Position numbers and translations under genes: made by a program. A stretch of DNA of 64,000 nucleotides from contig JBGTGQ010000080.1 of the NCBI GenBank assembly GCA_041746635.1, forward strand, positions 13,845 to 77,844, written 5' to 3'. Origin of the DNA: CAMASH01 sp041746635. Its GTDB lineage: Bacteria; Verrucomicrobiota; Verrucomicrobiia; Chthoniobacterales; Terrimicrobiaceae. Under the pieces are notes generated by a model. It saw only the letters and a program-made list of their open reading frames with translations, ran no database searches and was not told the DNA's origin. This document shows positions 54,410 to 63,427 of this stretch, piece by piece (the stretch's first letter is position 1; each line of letters opens with the position of its first letter).

Positions 54410-56926
54410 TCAGTGGACTTTCAACATGGTGACGATATCGTGGAGGAGCTTGTCGCGATCCACGGCTCCTTTTTGTATGACTTGATTCACACAGCCGTTG
54501 AGACGATCGCGATCTTCGGTTGAAAGATCTTTGGCGGTAATAACCACGACGGGAATTTTGGCGTAACCGGGGTTGTGCCGAAGCACGGTGAGAAATTCAA
54601 AGCCATCCATGACCGGCATCATGAGGTCGAGAAGAATCAGGGCGGGTGCCTCGATCGCCATCAACTCGAGGGCGATGCTGCCATTGGCGGCTTCCTGAAA
54701 ACGAACGTTTTCCTTTTTGAGCATCCGGCAGATGAGTTCGCGGTTGCTGGGATCGTCCTCGACCACGAGGGCGTAGGAGGCGGGATGCCCGCAGTATTTG
54801 GCCAGAACCCCGCGAAGTTTGTCATGGTCCACGGGTTTCGTCAGAAACTCGGAGGCCCCGAGGGTGAAACCCAGTTGGCGGTCATGCATCATGGTGACCA
54901 TGATGACGGGAATTTGCGAGGTCTCGGGTTCGGACTTCAAGGTGGTGAGGACAGACCAGCCATCCATGCCGGGCATCATCACGTCGAGGGTGATGGCGGC
55001 AGGTTTCATCTCGCGGGCTAGGGCGATTCCCTCGGCGCCATTGAGGGCCACGAGGACCTCGTATCCGGACTTTGTGAGATTGCGCTTCAGGAGATCAGCG
55101 GAGTCCGGATCATCGTCGATGACGAGGACAAGCTTGGTCATGCTGGGGGAGGCAGCTTTGTGGCCGGAAGCGGAATCTTGATCGGGCAAGGCTTCAACCA
55201 CCAGCGTCGGAAGATCGACAGTGAAGGTGGTACCCTCGCCGGGAGTGCTAGTGACGCTGATATCGCCACCCATCATCTGGCAAAACTTGCGGCTGATAAT
55301 GAGGCCCAGGCCGGTGCCTCCGTATTTGCGGGTGGTGGAAGCATCGGCTTGGGTGAAGGCTTGGAAAAGCTTGCCCATTTGTTCGGGAGTCATGCCAATG
55401 CCGGTGTCGCGGACGGAGAAGAGAATGCGTTCGCCGATCGGCTTTTGCACCCGCTCGATGGTGAGGCAGACACGGCCCCGTTCGGTGAACTTCGAAGCGT
55501 TGCTCAGAAGATTGAAGAGCGTCTGGCGAACTTTGGTCAGGTCGGTGCGAATCGTGCCGGCGTCGGCGGGATACGCGACCTCCAGCGTGTTGGCATTTTT
55601 CTCCATCAGCGGCTGAATGGTGGAGACGACCTCCTGAACGACATCGGCGACCCTGACATCCTCGAGGAAGAGCGTGGTCTTGCCGGCCTCAATCTTGGAC
55701 AGATCGAGAATGTCGTTGATGAGGGAAAGCAGTTGCTTGCCGGCAGCACGGATTTTCGCGAGGTCGGGGGTCAGTTCCTTGACCCCAAGATCAACGGCCT
55801 CCTCCATGAGCATCTCGCTGTATCCGATGATGGCATTCATCGGGGTGCGCAATTCGTGACTCATGTTCGCGAGGAATGTGCTCTTGGTGCGGTTGGCCGA
55901 TTCCGCCGCGTCGCGGGCCTCCAAGGCCTCCTGGCGGCTGACTTCGGCCCCGGCCAAGGCTTGGGATAGCTTGGTGGCCAGCCAAAACGAGACAACCATA
56001 ACGCCGATGATGATGGCACAGGCGATACCGTAAACCTGCCAGATGATTCCCACGGTCTTTGCAGAAACATCGGGCAGGTACAGGGCGGCAACGACATCAT
56101 AATCCCAGGGTTCAAACGTCTGTCGGAAAACCCGCCAGTTTTTGCCGGGATCTTCTCCCTTTACCGTGGCGCGGATGATCGGCTCGATCCGGCCGGAGAG
56201 AACAGGGTTTTTCGTCTGGAAGATGATGTTGTCATTCTGATCGAGAAGCGCAAAGAACCCGCTGTTGAGCACACCGCGATTCTCGATGGCCTCGCTTAGG
56301 GCGAACAGCGTTTCCAGGGCGTAACCGACGTAGTAGATGCCGATGATCTCTCCATCTCGATTGCGGATGGGTTCGTAAGCGGTGATGTAGGGTTTGCCCA
56401 AGACGTCCGCCACGCCAAAGAAAGGTTTGTTCTGCAGGATGGCGGCAATGGCGTGGCCGTTGGGATCGAGCATCGTGCCGACCGCGCTGCTGCCGTCCGA
56501 CTTCTTCACGTTCGTGACAACGCGGACAAACTGATCGCCTCTTTTCTCAAAAATGGTGGCGGTTCCATTCATGATGTCGGTGACCTTGTCCACCAGCGCA
56601 TAATCCCCTGCGACGATTCGATCACCGAAGAAAAGACCCATTCGGGTGGTGCCGTCCGGCTGGTTCACCGGCTGCATGCGCGGCTCGCCGTTCTGCAGGC
56701 AGAGCATATTCATCACTCGCATGGCGGAGTGAACCAGGTTGAGATTGATGGTGTTCGTGGTTTCCAACACGTCCATGACGTGATCCATCTTCGAGTGCAT
56801 CTGCGCCTTGGCCTCTTCGCGAATGTAATCGGACAGACTGTGGAAACCAGAGAGTCCCGCAAAGCCCACGGCCACGATCACGAAGAGGAACCAAAGGAAA
56901 ATTTTGGTTTGGAGCAAATGTTTCAT
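54410..56926 (-). CDS. Hybrid histidine kinase with Cache-type sensor and two receivers
   Basis: An 838-residue protein from ATG 56926. There is a membrane helix near residue 10, an extracytoplasmic Cache-type sensor (KPFFGVADVLGKPYITAYEP, GEIIGIYYVGYALET), and a second helix near 310. HisKA is at about 357 (MSHELRTPMNAIIGYSEM), and HATPase has LLSNASKFTERG and GGTGLGLIISRKF. Two receiver domains have phospho-Asp in TLDVMMPGMDG and LLDLMMPVMDG. It is the signal input of the cluster. Confidence 0.92.
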   Translation of the reverse strand: MKHLLQTKIFLWFLFVIVAVGFAGLSGFHSLSDYIREEAKAQMHSKMDHVMDVLETTNTINLNLVHSAMRVMNMLCLQNGEPRMQPVNQPDGTTRMGLFFGDRIVAGDYALVDKVTDIMNGTATIFEKRGDQFVRVVTNVKKSDGSSAVGTMLDPNGHAIAAILQNKPFFGVADVLGKPYITAYEPIRNRDGEIIGIYYVGYALETLFALSEAIENRGVLNSGFFALLDQNDNIIFQTKNPVLSGRIEPIIRATVKGEDPGKNWRVFRQTFEPWDYDVVAALYLPDVSAKTVGIIWQVYGIACAIIIGVMVVSFWLATKLSQALAGAEVSRQEALEARDAAESANRTKSTFLANMSHELRTPMNAIIGYSEMLMEEAVDLGVKELTPDLAKIRAAGKQLLSLINDILDLSKIEAGKTTLFLEDVRVADVVQEVVSTIQPLMEKNANTLEVAYPADAGTIRTDLTKVRQTLFNLLSNASKFTERGRVCLTIERVQKPIGERILFSVRDTGIGMTPEQMGKLFQAFTQADASTTRKYGGTGLGLIISRKFCQMMGGDISVTSTPGEGTTFTVDLPTLVVEALPDQDSASGHKAASPSMTKLVLVIDDDPDSADLLKRNLTKSGYEVLVALNGAEGIALAREMKPAAITLDVMMPGMDGWSVLTTLKSEPETSQIPVIMVTMMHDRQLGFTLGASEFLTKPVDHDKLRGVLAKYCGHPASYALVVEDDPSNRELICRMLKKENVRFQEAANGSIALELMAIEAPALILLDLMMPVMDGFEFLTVLRHNPGYAKIPVVVITAKDLSTEDRDRLNGCVNQVIQKGAVDRDKLLHDIVTMLKVH

Positions 56927-57063
56927 GGATGCGGGTTGCCAGGTATCGCGGCGGGTGGCGGAATCGGACTGCCGAAAAGATAAAAATGCGATTGCTTGGA
57001 ACAAGCATATTTCGCTAAGGCTATGAAGATTCCGGTCCTTCGCGACCCATCCACACCCCCACC

Positions 57064-57417
57064 ATGGCAGCCTTCCAAACCACCATTGACGGCACGACCC
57101 ACATTCTCGTCGTGTCCGGCCGGCTTGATCCCGGCGGCGGGAAGGATCTGAAGGACACCATGGCGACGCTGGCCGACGGAGAGGAAAAAAGTGATCTGCT
57201 GATCGATCTGGAAAATCTCGAATACATGGCGAGCGCGGGGTTTCGCGAGTTGTTCCTCGCGGGGCGCAAGCTCGCACGCAAAGGCGGGCGCCTCGTCGTT
57301 TGCAGCCTTCGGGGCGATGTGAAGCGCGTTTTTGAGCTTGCCCGTTTCGACACCGCCTATCCGATTTTTGAGACCCGCCAGGAAGCGCTGGATCATCTCA
57401 AGGCTGCCGGGGCCTAA
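57064..57417 (+). CDS. STAS-domain protein, copy 2
   Basis: A 117-residue STAS domain: SGRLDPGGGKDLKDTMATLA, then DLENLEYMASAGFRELFLAG. The Ser in YMASAGFREL is the candidate phosphorylation site. It is divergent from the hybrid kinase and convergent with gpsA. It and the copy at 52063-52404 bracket the signalling cluster. Confidence 0.88.
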   Translation: MAAFQTTIDGTTHILVVSGRLDPGGGKDLKDTMATLADGEEKSDLLIDLENLEYMASAGFRELFLAGRKLARKGGRLVVCSLRGDVKRVFELARFDTAYPIFETRQEALDHLKAAGA

Positions 57418-57421
57418 TTTT

Positions 57422-58432
57422 TCAGGCGCGCGCTTTTTCCGTCTCGGCCTTGGGCGGACGGCCGAGCAATTCCCACATCGCCTCGTGCGGGGGCTTGTTT
57501 TCGTAAAGCGTGGCATAGACCTCAGAAGTGATGGGCGCTTCGATACCGAATTTTTTCGCGCATTGCCAGGCCCCGCGGGCGGTGGGAATGCCTTCGGCCA
57601 CCATTTGCATTGAGGCCTGGATCTGCGCAGGAGACTCCCCGCGGCCCAGGCGTTCGCCAACCTTGCGGTTGCGGCTGTGGCGGCTGAAACAGGTGACCAT
57701 GAGATCGCCCACGCCGCTGAGTCCAAAGAACGTTTCCTTGCGTCCGCCGAGGGCCACGCCGATGCGCATCATCTCGGCCAACGAACGCGTAACAAGGCCG
57801 GCCTTGGCATTGTCGCCCATGTTGAAACCGTCCGAAACTCCGGCGGCGATGGCGTAAATATTTTTTAGCGCGCCCCCGAGCTGGATGCCGGTGACATCGT
57901 CGCTGGTGTAGGCGCGGAATGTCGGCAGCGAGAAGGTTTTTTGCAGGGGTTCGAGCAACTCGGGATGAACTGAGCCGATCACGCTGGCGGCGGGAATGCG
58001 TTCGGCGACTTCCTCTGCGTGGTTCGGGCCGGAAAGCACGCAGACGCGGTTGCCGGGGAGGCATTCCTCCAGGATCTGGCTGGCGAGTTTGCCGGTGTCG
58101 TGCTCGATGCCCTTGGTGCAGGAGACGAAGACGGTTTCCGGCTTGGGACCCAGGGCGGCAATCTGCGTGGCCACGTCGCGGATGGCTTTCGAGGGAGTGA
58201 CGATCAGGATGAGTTCGGCATCGATCGCGTCGGCGAGATTGCCCGTCGCATAGACATTGGGGGAAATGCGCACGCCGGGGAGGTAGGTTTCGTTGGTGCG
58301 TTTGGCGACCAGTTCCTCGGCCACCGCCGGATTATGAGCCCACAGCCGAACGCGGGCGCGGTTTTCCGCCAGCAGCAGGGCCAGGGCCGTGCCCCAGCCG
58401 CCCGCACCGATGACGCTAATGTTCTTATACAT
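57422..58432 (-). CDS. gpsA: Glycerol-3-phosphate dehydrogenase [NAD(P)+]
   Basis: A 336-residue enzyme that makes glycerol-3-phosphate from dihydroxyacetone phosphate for phospholipid synthesis. The dinucleotide motif is GAGGWGTALA, SCTKGIEHDT is conserved, and the catalytic Lys is in GALKNIYAIAAG. It starts at the ATG 58432 and overlaps plsY by 8 bases, so the two form a phospholipid operon. Confidence 0.96.
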   Translation of the reverse strand: MYKNISVIGAGGWGTALALLLAENRARVRLWAHNPAVAEELVAKRTNETYLPGVRISPNVYATGNLADAIDAELILIVTPSKAIRDVATQIAALGPKPETVFVSCTKGIEHDTGKLASQILEECLPGNRVCVLSGPNHAEEVAERIPAASVIGSVHPELLEPLQKTFSLPTFRAYTSDDVTGIQLGGALKNIYAIAAGVSDGFNMGDNAKAGLVTRSLAEMMRIGVALGGRKETFFGLSGVGDLMVTCFSRHSRNRKVGERLGRGESPAQIQASMQMVAEGIPTARGAWQCAKKFGIEAPITSEVYATLYENKPPHEAMWELLGRPPKAETEKARA

Positions 58433-59093
58433 GAGGATGGGGATTAGCCGGCGATGGGTCGCCGGAACGCTTCTTCTCGAATTTTTTTTCTGTCCCTGCA
58501 AGCAGGCGTTGAATGTTTCCCTTGTGCCGCCAGACCGCCAGCACGCACATCATGGTCGCGATACTAACCCGCAGCCAGTCGCAGCGCCCGAAGGCCACCA
58601 TCACCGCACTGCCCACCGGCAAGGCCACTGCCGCCGCCAGCGAGGCGACAGAGACGTAACGAGTGGTGAAAAAAAGCCCCAGCCATGCCGTCAATCCGAA
58701 GAGAAAAACTTCGATCGGGTACAACGCCAGCATCACGCCGCCGGAAGTGGCAATGCCCTTGCCTCCCTGAAAATTCAGCCAGACGGGAAACATGTGGCCG
58801 ACCACGCAGCAGATCGCGCCGAGCACCCCAAACGGAATGGTTTGCGCCGGTGCCACGAATCCGCCGACGAGGTAAGCAATCATCACGGCCAGCCAGCCTT
58901 TAACAATATCGGCGGCGAAAACGAGGTAGCCGGTTCTTTTCCCCAGCACGCGCAACGCATTGGTCGCCCCAATGTTACCGCTGCCCTCCTTGCGCAGATC
59001 CAGCCCGTGTGCCCGGCCCGCGATGAACCCACTGGGAAACGAGCCGATCAAATAGGCGGCCAGCGCGGTGGCGAAAACAGCGATCCAAAACAT
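58425..59093 (-). CDS. plsY: Glycerol-3-phosphate acyltransferase PlsY
   Basis: A 222-residue membrane protein that acylates glycerol-3-phosphate using acyl-phosphate. Family motifs are SGFIAGRAHG, GSGNIGATNALRVLGKRTG and NFQGGKGIATSGG. Five or more membrane helices are visible. The start ATG at 59093 (MFWIAV) is preferred; a TTG lies 6 bases upstream. The hydrophilic C-terminal tail runs into gpsA. Confidence 0.94.
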   Translation of the reverse strand: MFWIAVFATALAAYLIGSFPSGFIAGRAHGLDLRKEGSGNIGATNALRVLGKRTGYLVFAADIVKGWLAVMIAYLVGGFVAPAQTIPFGVLGAICCVVGHMFPVWLNFQGGKGIATSGGVMLALYPIEVFLFGLTAWLGLFFTTRYVSVASLAAAVALPVGSAVMVAFGRCDWLRVSIATMMCVLAVWRHKGNIQRLLAGTEKKFEKKRSGDPSPANPHPHV

Positions 59094-59154
59094 CCCCAAC
59101 GGTAATGGCGGGACGCGGGGTTGCCCTCAAGCAAAATTGATGGCAGGTTCGCTG

Positions 59155-59679
59155 ATGAAAGCTTTCGTCGCCCTCGCGGTGCTTTTTGTCACCATGTCCT
59201 CACCCGCCCATTCCGAAGAACTTCCCGCCGAAGTCACCGTCCGCCTGCTGGCTCCCGACGGCCAGCCCGCCGCACCGGCAAAAGGCCCTGCGGTGAAAAA
59301 AACCGCCGCCGAATGGCTCAAGCAACTTGGTCCCGACCGGTTCCGCATTCTGCGCAGTTCCGGCACTGAGGCTCCGTTCTGCGGCACCCTGCTCGACAAT
59401 AAAAAAACCGGCGTCTATCTCTGCGCCGGCTGCGAGCTGCCCCTTTTCGCCTCCAATTCGAAATTCCACTCCGGCACCGGCTGGCCGAGTTTTTTCCAGC
59501 CTTTCGCCCGGGAAAATGTCACCGAGATTACCGACGCGAGTCACGGTATGAAGCGCACGGAAATTCGCTGCACACGCTGTGGCGGGCATCTGGGTCATGT
59601 CTTTTCCGATGGACCCGCGCCCACGGGTTTGCGCTACTGCCTCAACTCCGAGGCCCTGACTTTTCGCGAGATCAAGTAG
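59155..59679 (+). CDS. msrB: Exported methionine-R-sulfoxide reductase MsrB
   Basis: A 174-residue enzyme that repairs methionine sulfoxide. It has a signal peptide (MKAFVALAVLFVTMSSPAHS). The zinc cysteines are in LCAGC and CTRCGGHLGHVF, HSGTGWPSFF is the substrate loop, and the catalytic Cys is in LRYCLNS. A weak GCAGG lies before the ATG at 59155. It is divergent from plsY and probably works in the periplasm. Confidence 0.92.
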   Translation: MKAFVALAVLFVTMSSPAHSEELPAEVTVRLLAPDGQPAAPAKGPAVKKTAAEWLKQLGPDRFRILRSSGTEAPFCGTLLDNKKTGVYLCAGCELPLFASNSKFHSGTGWPSFFQPFARENVTEITDASHGMKRTEIRCTRCGGHLGHVFSDGPAPTGLRYCLNSEALTFREIK

Positions 59680-59694
59680 GTCTATAAAAATAAC

Positions 59695-59782
59695 CGGTGA
59701 GGGGGGGATTCGAACCCCCGGTACCCTTTAGGAGTACGGCGCTTTAGCAAAGCGCTGCTTTCGACCACTCAGCCACCTCACC
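59695..59782 (-). tRNA. tRNA-Ser (GCT)
   Basis: The reverse complement gives acceptor GGTGAGG paired with CCTCACC, anticodon stem GCGCT/AGCGC with loop TTGCTAA (anticodon GCT), a long variable arm (GTACTCCTAAAGGGTAC) and T-loop GGTTCGAATCC. CCA is not encoded. Confidence 0.95.
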
Positions 59783-59933
59783 TAGTCAAGGGGCAAAATA
59801 CACACGGAAAGACTGTTGCGGTCAAGTATGGCAACGGCTCATCAACAAAAGCCAAAAGCCGAGGATGCGAAAGCCCGACTGAAAAACCGGGCGAGCACAA
59901 TTGCGCAGACAGGCCGCTGCAAAAATGCGGCCC

Positions 59934-60590
59934 TTAACCAAACAATAGTTGCAAATCCACGACCGTAATCTCCTCCAAGCTATGCACCGCACGATCGGCG
60001 TGTTGCAAGAGATGGATCGGGTTGGTTGTGGCGACGGCAATGGCTTTCATGCCGGCGCGTTGGGCGGCTTCGATGCCGAAGAGGGCGTCCTCGAAAACGA
60101 CGCATTGGGCGGGGGCCATGTCAAGCAGGGCGGCGGCTTTTAGGAAAACATCAGGAGCGGGTTTGCCGTGAATAACGTCCTCGGCACTGACCACGGCGTC
60201 GAAAAATTCGTTCAATCCGGTGAAGGCGAAGATGGCTTCCAGATTGGCCCGGGGAGTGGAGGAACCGATGGCTCGCGGGATTCCGGCGGTCTTGAGCGCG
60301 GCGAGAAGCTCGCGGGCGCCGGGGAGGATTTTCACTCCGTCTTCACGCACGAGTTCGCGGTAGAGTTCCTCTTTGCGTGCGGCCAGGCGCTCAATCTCGG
60401 CGGGGTCGTGGGTCCAATCGAGAATTTCTGGAATGATAATCTGGTTCTTCCGGCCAAAGCCGCGCTTGAAATGATCGGGCGGCAGCGGATGGCCGGTTTC
60501 GGCGGAGAGGAGTTCCCAGGATTTTTCGTGTTTCTCGGAGGAGTCAATCACGACGCCATCCCAATCGAAGATCGCGGCGAACTCACTCAC
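59934..60590 (-). CDS. HAD-superfamily hydrolase (beta-phosphoglucomutase-like)
   Basis: A 218-residue HAD phosphatase with the first motif FDWDGVVIDSSE (nucleophile Asp9), SSTPRANLEA, and FEDALFGIEAAQRAGMKA. The cap region ends KRGFGRKNQII. It may be a sugar phosphatase or phosphoglucomutase, but the substrate is not clear. The GTG at 60590 overlaps the M16 stop (GTGA), so it is the last gene of the ispD-M16-HAD operon. Confidence 0.85.
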   Translation of the reverse strand: MSEFAAIFDWDGVVIDSSEKHEKSWELLSAETGHPLPPDHFKRGFGRKNQIIIPEILDWTHDPAEIERLAARKEELYRELVREDGVKILPGARELLAALKTAGIPRAIGSSTPRANLEAIFAFTGLNEFFDAVVSAEDVIHGKPAPDVFLKAAALLDMAPAQCVVFEDALFGIEAAQRAGMKAIAVATTNPIHLLQHADRAVHSLEEITVVDLQLLFG

Positions 60591-61855
60591 GCGTTCAAGA
60601 TCTTCGCGATGGTGGCCTCGTCGGGGGCGGGACCGACGACGGCGACGGCAGCCCGGCGGAGTTGCAGGAAATCGCGGGCGACGCGCTGGACGTCCTCCGC
60701 CGTGACGGCGCGTAGCTTGGCGTGAATTTCCTCGGGATCCACGATCTTGCCGTGGACGAGCACGGAGCCGCCCATGCGCATATTCTGACTGGAGGTGCGT
60801 TCCAGCGACATCCGGCTGGTGCCGACGGCGTATTCCTTCGCGCGCTTGAGTTCCGCCGGACGGACGGGATTTTTCTTCACCCGCTCGAATTCCTCGCCGA
60901 TCAACCGCAGCGATTTTTCGACGTTCCTCTGTTCGAGGCCAAGGGAGACATTGATCATCCCGGTGTCGTCGAACGAGGCCGGATGGGTGCTGACGGAATA
61001 ACACAGGCCGCGCTTCTCGCGCAGTTCCTGAAAGAGCCGCGAGCTGGCGTTGCCGCCGAGAATGATGTGCAGGATCTGCAAGGCATAGCGCCGCGGATCG
61101 TGATGGCTCGCACCGGGCAGGCCCATGGCCAGCTGGGTCTGCTGCGTGTCGCGCTTCTCCACCGTGACGTGGGGACCGCCTCGCGCGGGCACGGGTGGCT
61201 TGCCGGGCTTGCGTTTGCGGCCGCGGGGGATTCTCTCCAGAAGACGGGAAACTTTTTCGACCACATCCTCGTGACGGATTTTTCCGGCGGCGGAAATCAC
61301 CGTGCTGGCCGCGTGATAATGCGAGACGCGGTAATCCAAAAAATCCTCTCGCTGAAAGGTGGTGATGCTTGCCACCGTGCCCGTGAGCGGACGGCCCAGC
61401 GGATGACCGAGCCAGTAGCGTTGATTGAGCAATTCCTGCACATGCGAGGAGGGCTCGTCGCGATACATGAGGATCTCCTCCGCGATGACCCCCCGTTCGC
61501 GCTCGATGTCACGCGGGGAGAATTTGGGATTAAGATAAAGATCGCAGAGCACATCACAAAGCCGGGGGAAAAATTCCGCCGCCGCCGCCGCGTAGTAGCA
61601 GGTCCGCTCCTCGGAGGTGAAGGCATTCATGTCGCCACCCACCCCCTCGACCTCTTCCATGATGCGACGGGCGGTGCGTTTGGCCGTGCCCTTGAAAAGC
61701 ATGTGCTCGATAAAATGCGAGATGCCATTCAGGCGCGCCGGCTCGTCGCGGCCACCCACCCCGGCCCAGATGCCCATGGCGGCGGTTTCCGCGTGGGGAA
61801 TTTCGCAGGTGGCGACGCGCAGGCCGCCGGGAAGAGTTGTCAGTTCGGCTTTCAT
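60587..61855 (-). CDS. M16-family zinc metallopeptidase
   Basis: A 422-residue peptidase with the inverted zinc motif HFIEH (His47, Glu50, His51) and the following LFKGTAKRTARRI. RERGVIAEEILMY holds the third ligand. The second half has GNASSRLFQELREKRGLCYS. Relatives act on peptides or signal sequences in the cytoplasm. It overlaps ispD (ATGA) upstream and the HAD gene downstream. Confidence 0.92.
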   Translation of the reverse strand: MKAELTTLPGGLRVATCEIPHAETAAMGIWAGVGGRDEPARLNGISHFIEHMLFKGTAKRTARRIMEEVEGVGGDMNAFTSEERTCYYAAAAAEFFPRLCDVLCDLYLNPKFSPRDIERERGVIAEEILMYRDEPSSHVQELLNQRYWLGHPLGRPLTGTVASITTFQREDFLDYRVSHYHAASTVISAAGKIRHEDVVEKVSRLLERIPRGRKRKPGKPPVPARGGPHVTVEKRDTQQTQLAMGLPGASHHDPRRYALQILHIILGGNASSRLFQELREKRGLCYSVSTHPASFDDTGMINVSLGLEQRNVEKSLRLIGEEFERVKKNPVRPAELKRAKEYAVGTSRMSLERTSSQNMRMGGSVLVHGKIVDPEEIHAKLRAVTAEDVQRVARDFLQLRRAAVAVVGPAPDEATIAKILNA

Positions 61856-62544
61856 TCGGATCGTTTTTGCAAAATCAGTTCCGCGAGGGCGAGGTCGCGA
61901 GGATAGGTTACCTTGAAGTTCCAGTCCGGGTTCTCCACCACCTTCGCCTTGCCGCCGGAACGGATGAGCATGGAGATTTCATCGGTGATGGAACCGCCGG
62001 AATCGCGCACATCCTGCAGCAGGGATTCCAAGCCGGCGAGTTCCAGGATTTGCGGGGTCTGCATGCGCCAGAGATTCTTCCGTGAGACGGTTTCGATGGT
62101 GTGATGTTCGCCATCCACGCGATGCAATGTGTCGGTGACGGGTTCGGCGCAGACGGACGCGCCGGTTTCCGTGGCCGCGTAGTAGCAGGCGCTGATGGCC
62201 CCCGGGGTGATAAGGGGACGCGCTCCGTCGTGCACCGCCACAAAGATCGGCCGGGGTTCCGCAAAGGCTCCGACTCCGCAGAGCACGGAATCCACCCGCT
62301 CTTTTCCTCCCGCCACGACTCTCCGCACTTTCGGGAAGGCGTCGGCCACGGCTTGAAAATCCGCCATGCGTTCCCTGGCACAAACCAACACAATGTGATC
62401 AACGTCCGCACAGGCTGCAAATGCGGCCAGGCTGTGGGCAATGAGAGGGCGTCCACCCAGCGGAGCAAACAATTTGTCAAACCCCATGCGCCGGCTCGAA
62501 CCCGCGGCGACAATGACGGCGACGAGATTGGGAGCAATGGACAT
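61852..62544 (-). CDS. ispD: 2-C-methyl-D-erythritol 4-phosphate cytidylyltransferase
   Basis: A 230-residue enzyme of the MEP isoprenoid pathway. Signatures are VIVAAGSSRRMGFDKLFAPL, VAVHDGARPLI, and TDTLHRV with TQTPQ-like MQTPQIL. The start at 62544 (MSIAPNL) is used. ispF is not adjacent. It is the first gene of the operon with the M16 protease. Confidence 0.95.
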   Translation of the reverse strand: MSIAPNLVAVIVAAGSSRRMGFDKLFAPLGGRPLIAHSLAAFAACADVDHIVLVCARERMADFQAVADAFPKVRRVVAGGKERVDSVLCGVGAFAEPRPIFVAVHDGARPLITPGAISACYYAATETGASVCAEPVTDTLHRVDGEHHTIETVSRKNLWRMQTPQILELAGLESLLQDVRDSGGSITDEISMLIRSGGKAKVVENPDWNFKVTYPRDLALAELILQKRSE

Positions 62545-62638
62545 GACGGTGGGGAGTATGGAAGCGGTCGCCGGATTTTGAAGTTATTTCGCGATTGCGT
62601 CAGCATTCGGCGGAGAATCACTATGCATCAACAATTTC

Positions 62639-62917
62639 ATGATTCAGTCCTTTTCCGACAAAGACACCGAAGAATTGTTCGTCTTCGAATCGAACCGGCG
62701 CTTTGGTGCCATCACCCGCGTAGCCTTGCGAAAACTATTCCAAATGAACCATGCGGTAAAACTCGATGACCTGGCTGTCCCTCCCGGCAACAGACTCGAG
62801 GCTCTGCGAGGCCCTCTCGCGGGCTTTCATTCAATCCGGGTGAATGACCAATGGCGCATCGTCTTCCGTTGGACCGATTCCGGCCCGACAGAGGTTTCGA
62901 TTGTGGATTACCATTGA
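62639..62917 (+). CDS. higB: HigB/RelE-type toxin
   Basis: A 92-residue mRNA interferase-like protein: RRFGAITRVALRKLFQMNHA, then LRGPLAGFHSIRVNDQWRIV and FRWTDSGPTEVSIVDYH. The RVNDQWRIVFRW and VDYH motifs are typical of HigB/RelE proteins. The toxin comes first, as in higBA pairs. The cognate antitoxin is 30 bases downstream. Confidence 0.9.
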   Translation: MIQSFSDKDTEELFVFESNRRFGAITRVALRKLFQMNHAVKLDDLAVPPGNRLEALRGPLAGFHSIRVNDQWRIVFRWTDSGPTEVSIVDYH

Positions 62918-62923
62918 CGCCCA

Positions 62924-62946
62924 GCTATAACGCAATACGTTATAGC
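62924..62946. promoter_or_regulatory. Perfect palindrome between higB and higA
   Basis: GCTATAACG (62924-62932) and CGTTATAGC (62938-62946) form a perfect 9-base inverted repeat around CAATA. It ends one base before the antitoxin ATG at 62948. It could be an operator for the antitoxin or an RNA hairpin over the antitoxin start. Confidence 0.55.
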
Positions 62947-62947
62947 C

Positions 62948-63244
62948 ATGAATCCACCGATCACACCGGGAGAAATTTTGCTGGAGGAATACCTGAAGCC
63001 CATGGGCATTTCGCAAAATGCGATGGCTCGTGCAATCGGAGTCCCACCGCGGGCAATCAACGAAATTGTCCTCGGCCATCGCTCCATCACGCCAGCCATG
63101 TCGATCCGCTTCGGTGTATTTTTCGGCCAGTCAGAAAATTTCTGGCATGGGCTCCAATCGGAATGCGACTTTCGCGCCATGGCAAAGGAAAAGAAACTGC
63201 TCACAGAGAAAATTCAACCTGCCAAGGAACTGGTTGCAGCCTGA
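62948..63244 (+). CDS. higA: HigA-type antitoxin (XRE HTH)
   Basis: A 98-residue helix-turn-helix protein: PITPGEILLEEYLKPMGISQ, then NAMARAIGVPPRAINEIVLG and RFGVFFGQSENFWHGLQSEC, the HigA/VapI pattern. It should bind the toxin and repress the operon. It is the second gene of the pair. Confidence 0.92.
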   Translation: MNPPITPGEILLEEYLKPMGISQNAMARAIGVPPRAINEIVLGHRSITPAMSIRFGVFFGQSENFWHGLQSECDFRAMAKEKKLLTEKIQPAKELVAA

Positions 63245-63427
63245 ATGCCTTCCCGCTCCCCGTCAGCCTGAAGGGCAGTTGTGCAATCAGTGAAACTTTT
63301 CTGAAGTTTCCCCCCAGATTTTCCGTCTTTCCAAGGCCCGCTCTTGTTCCCAAGCCGATCCCTCCGTTTCGGGATCATTATCCGGAGAGAATTATTGATC
63401 TCATTCTAAATTCTGCTTCCGATTAGC

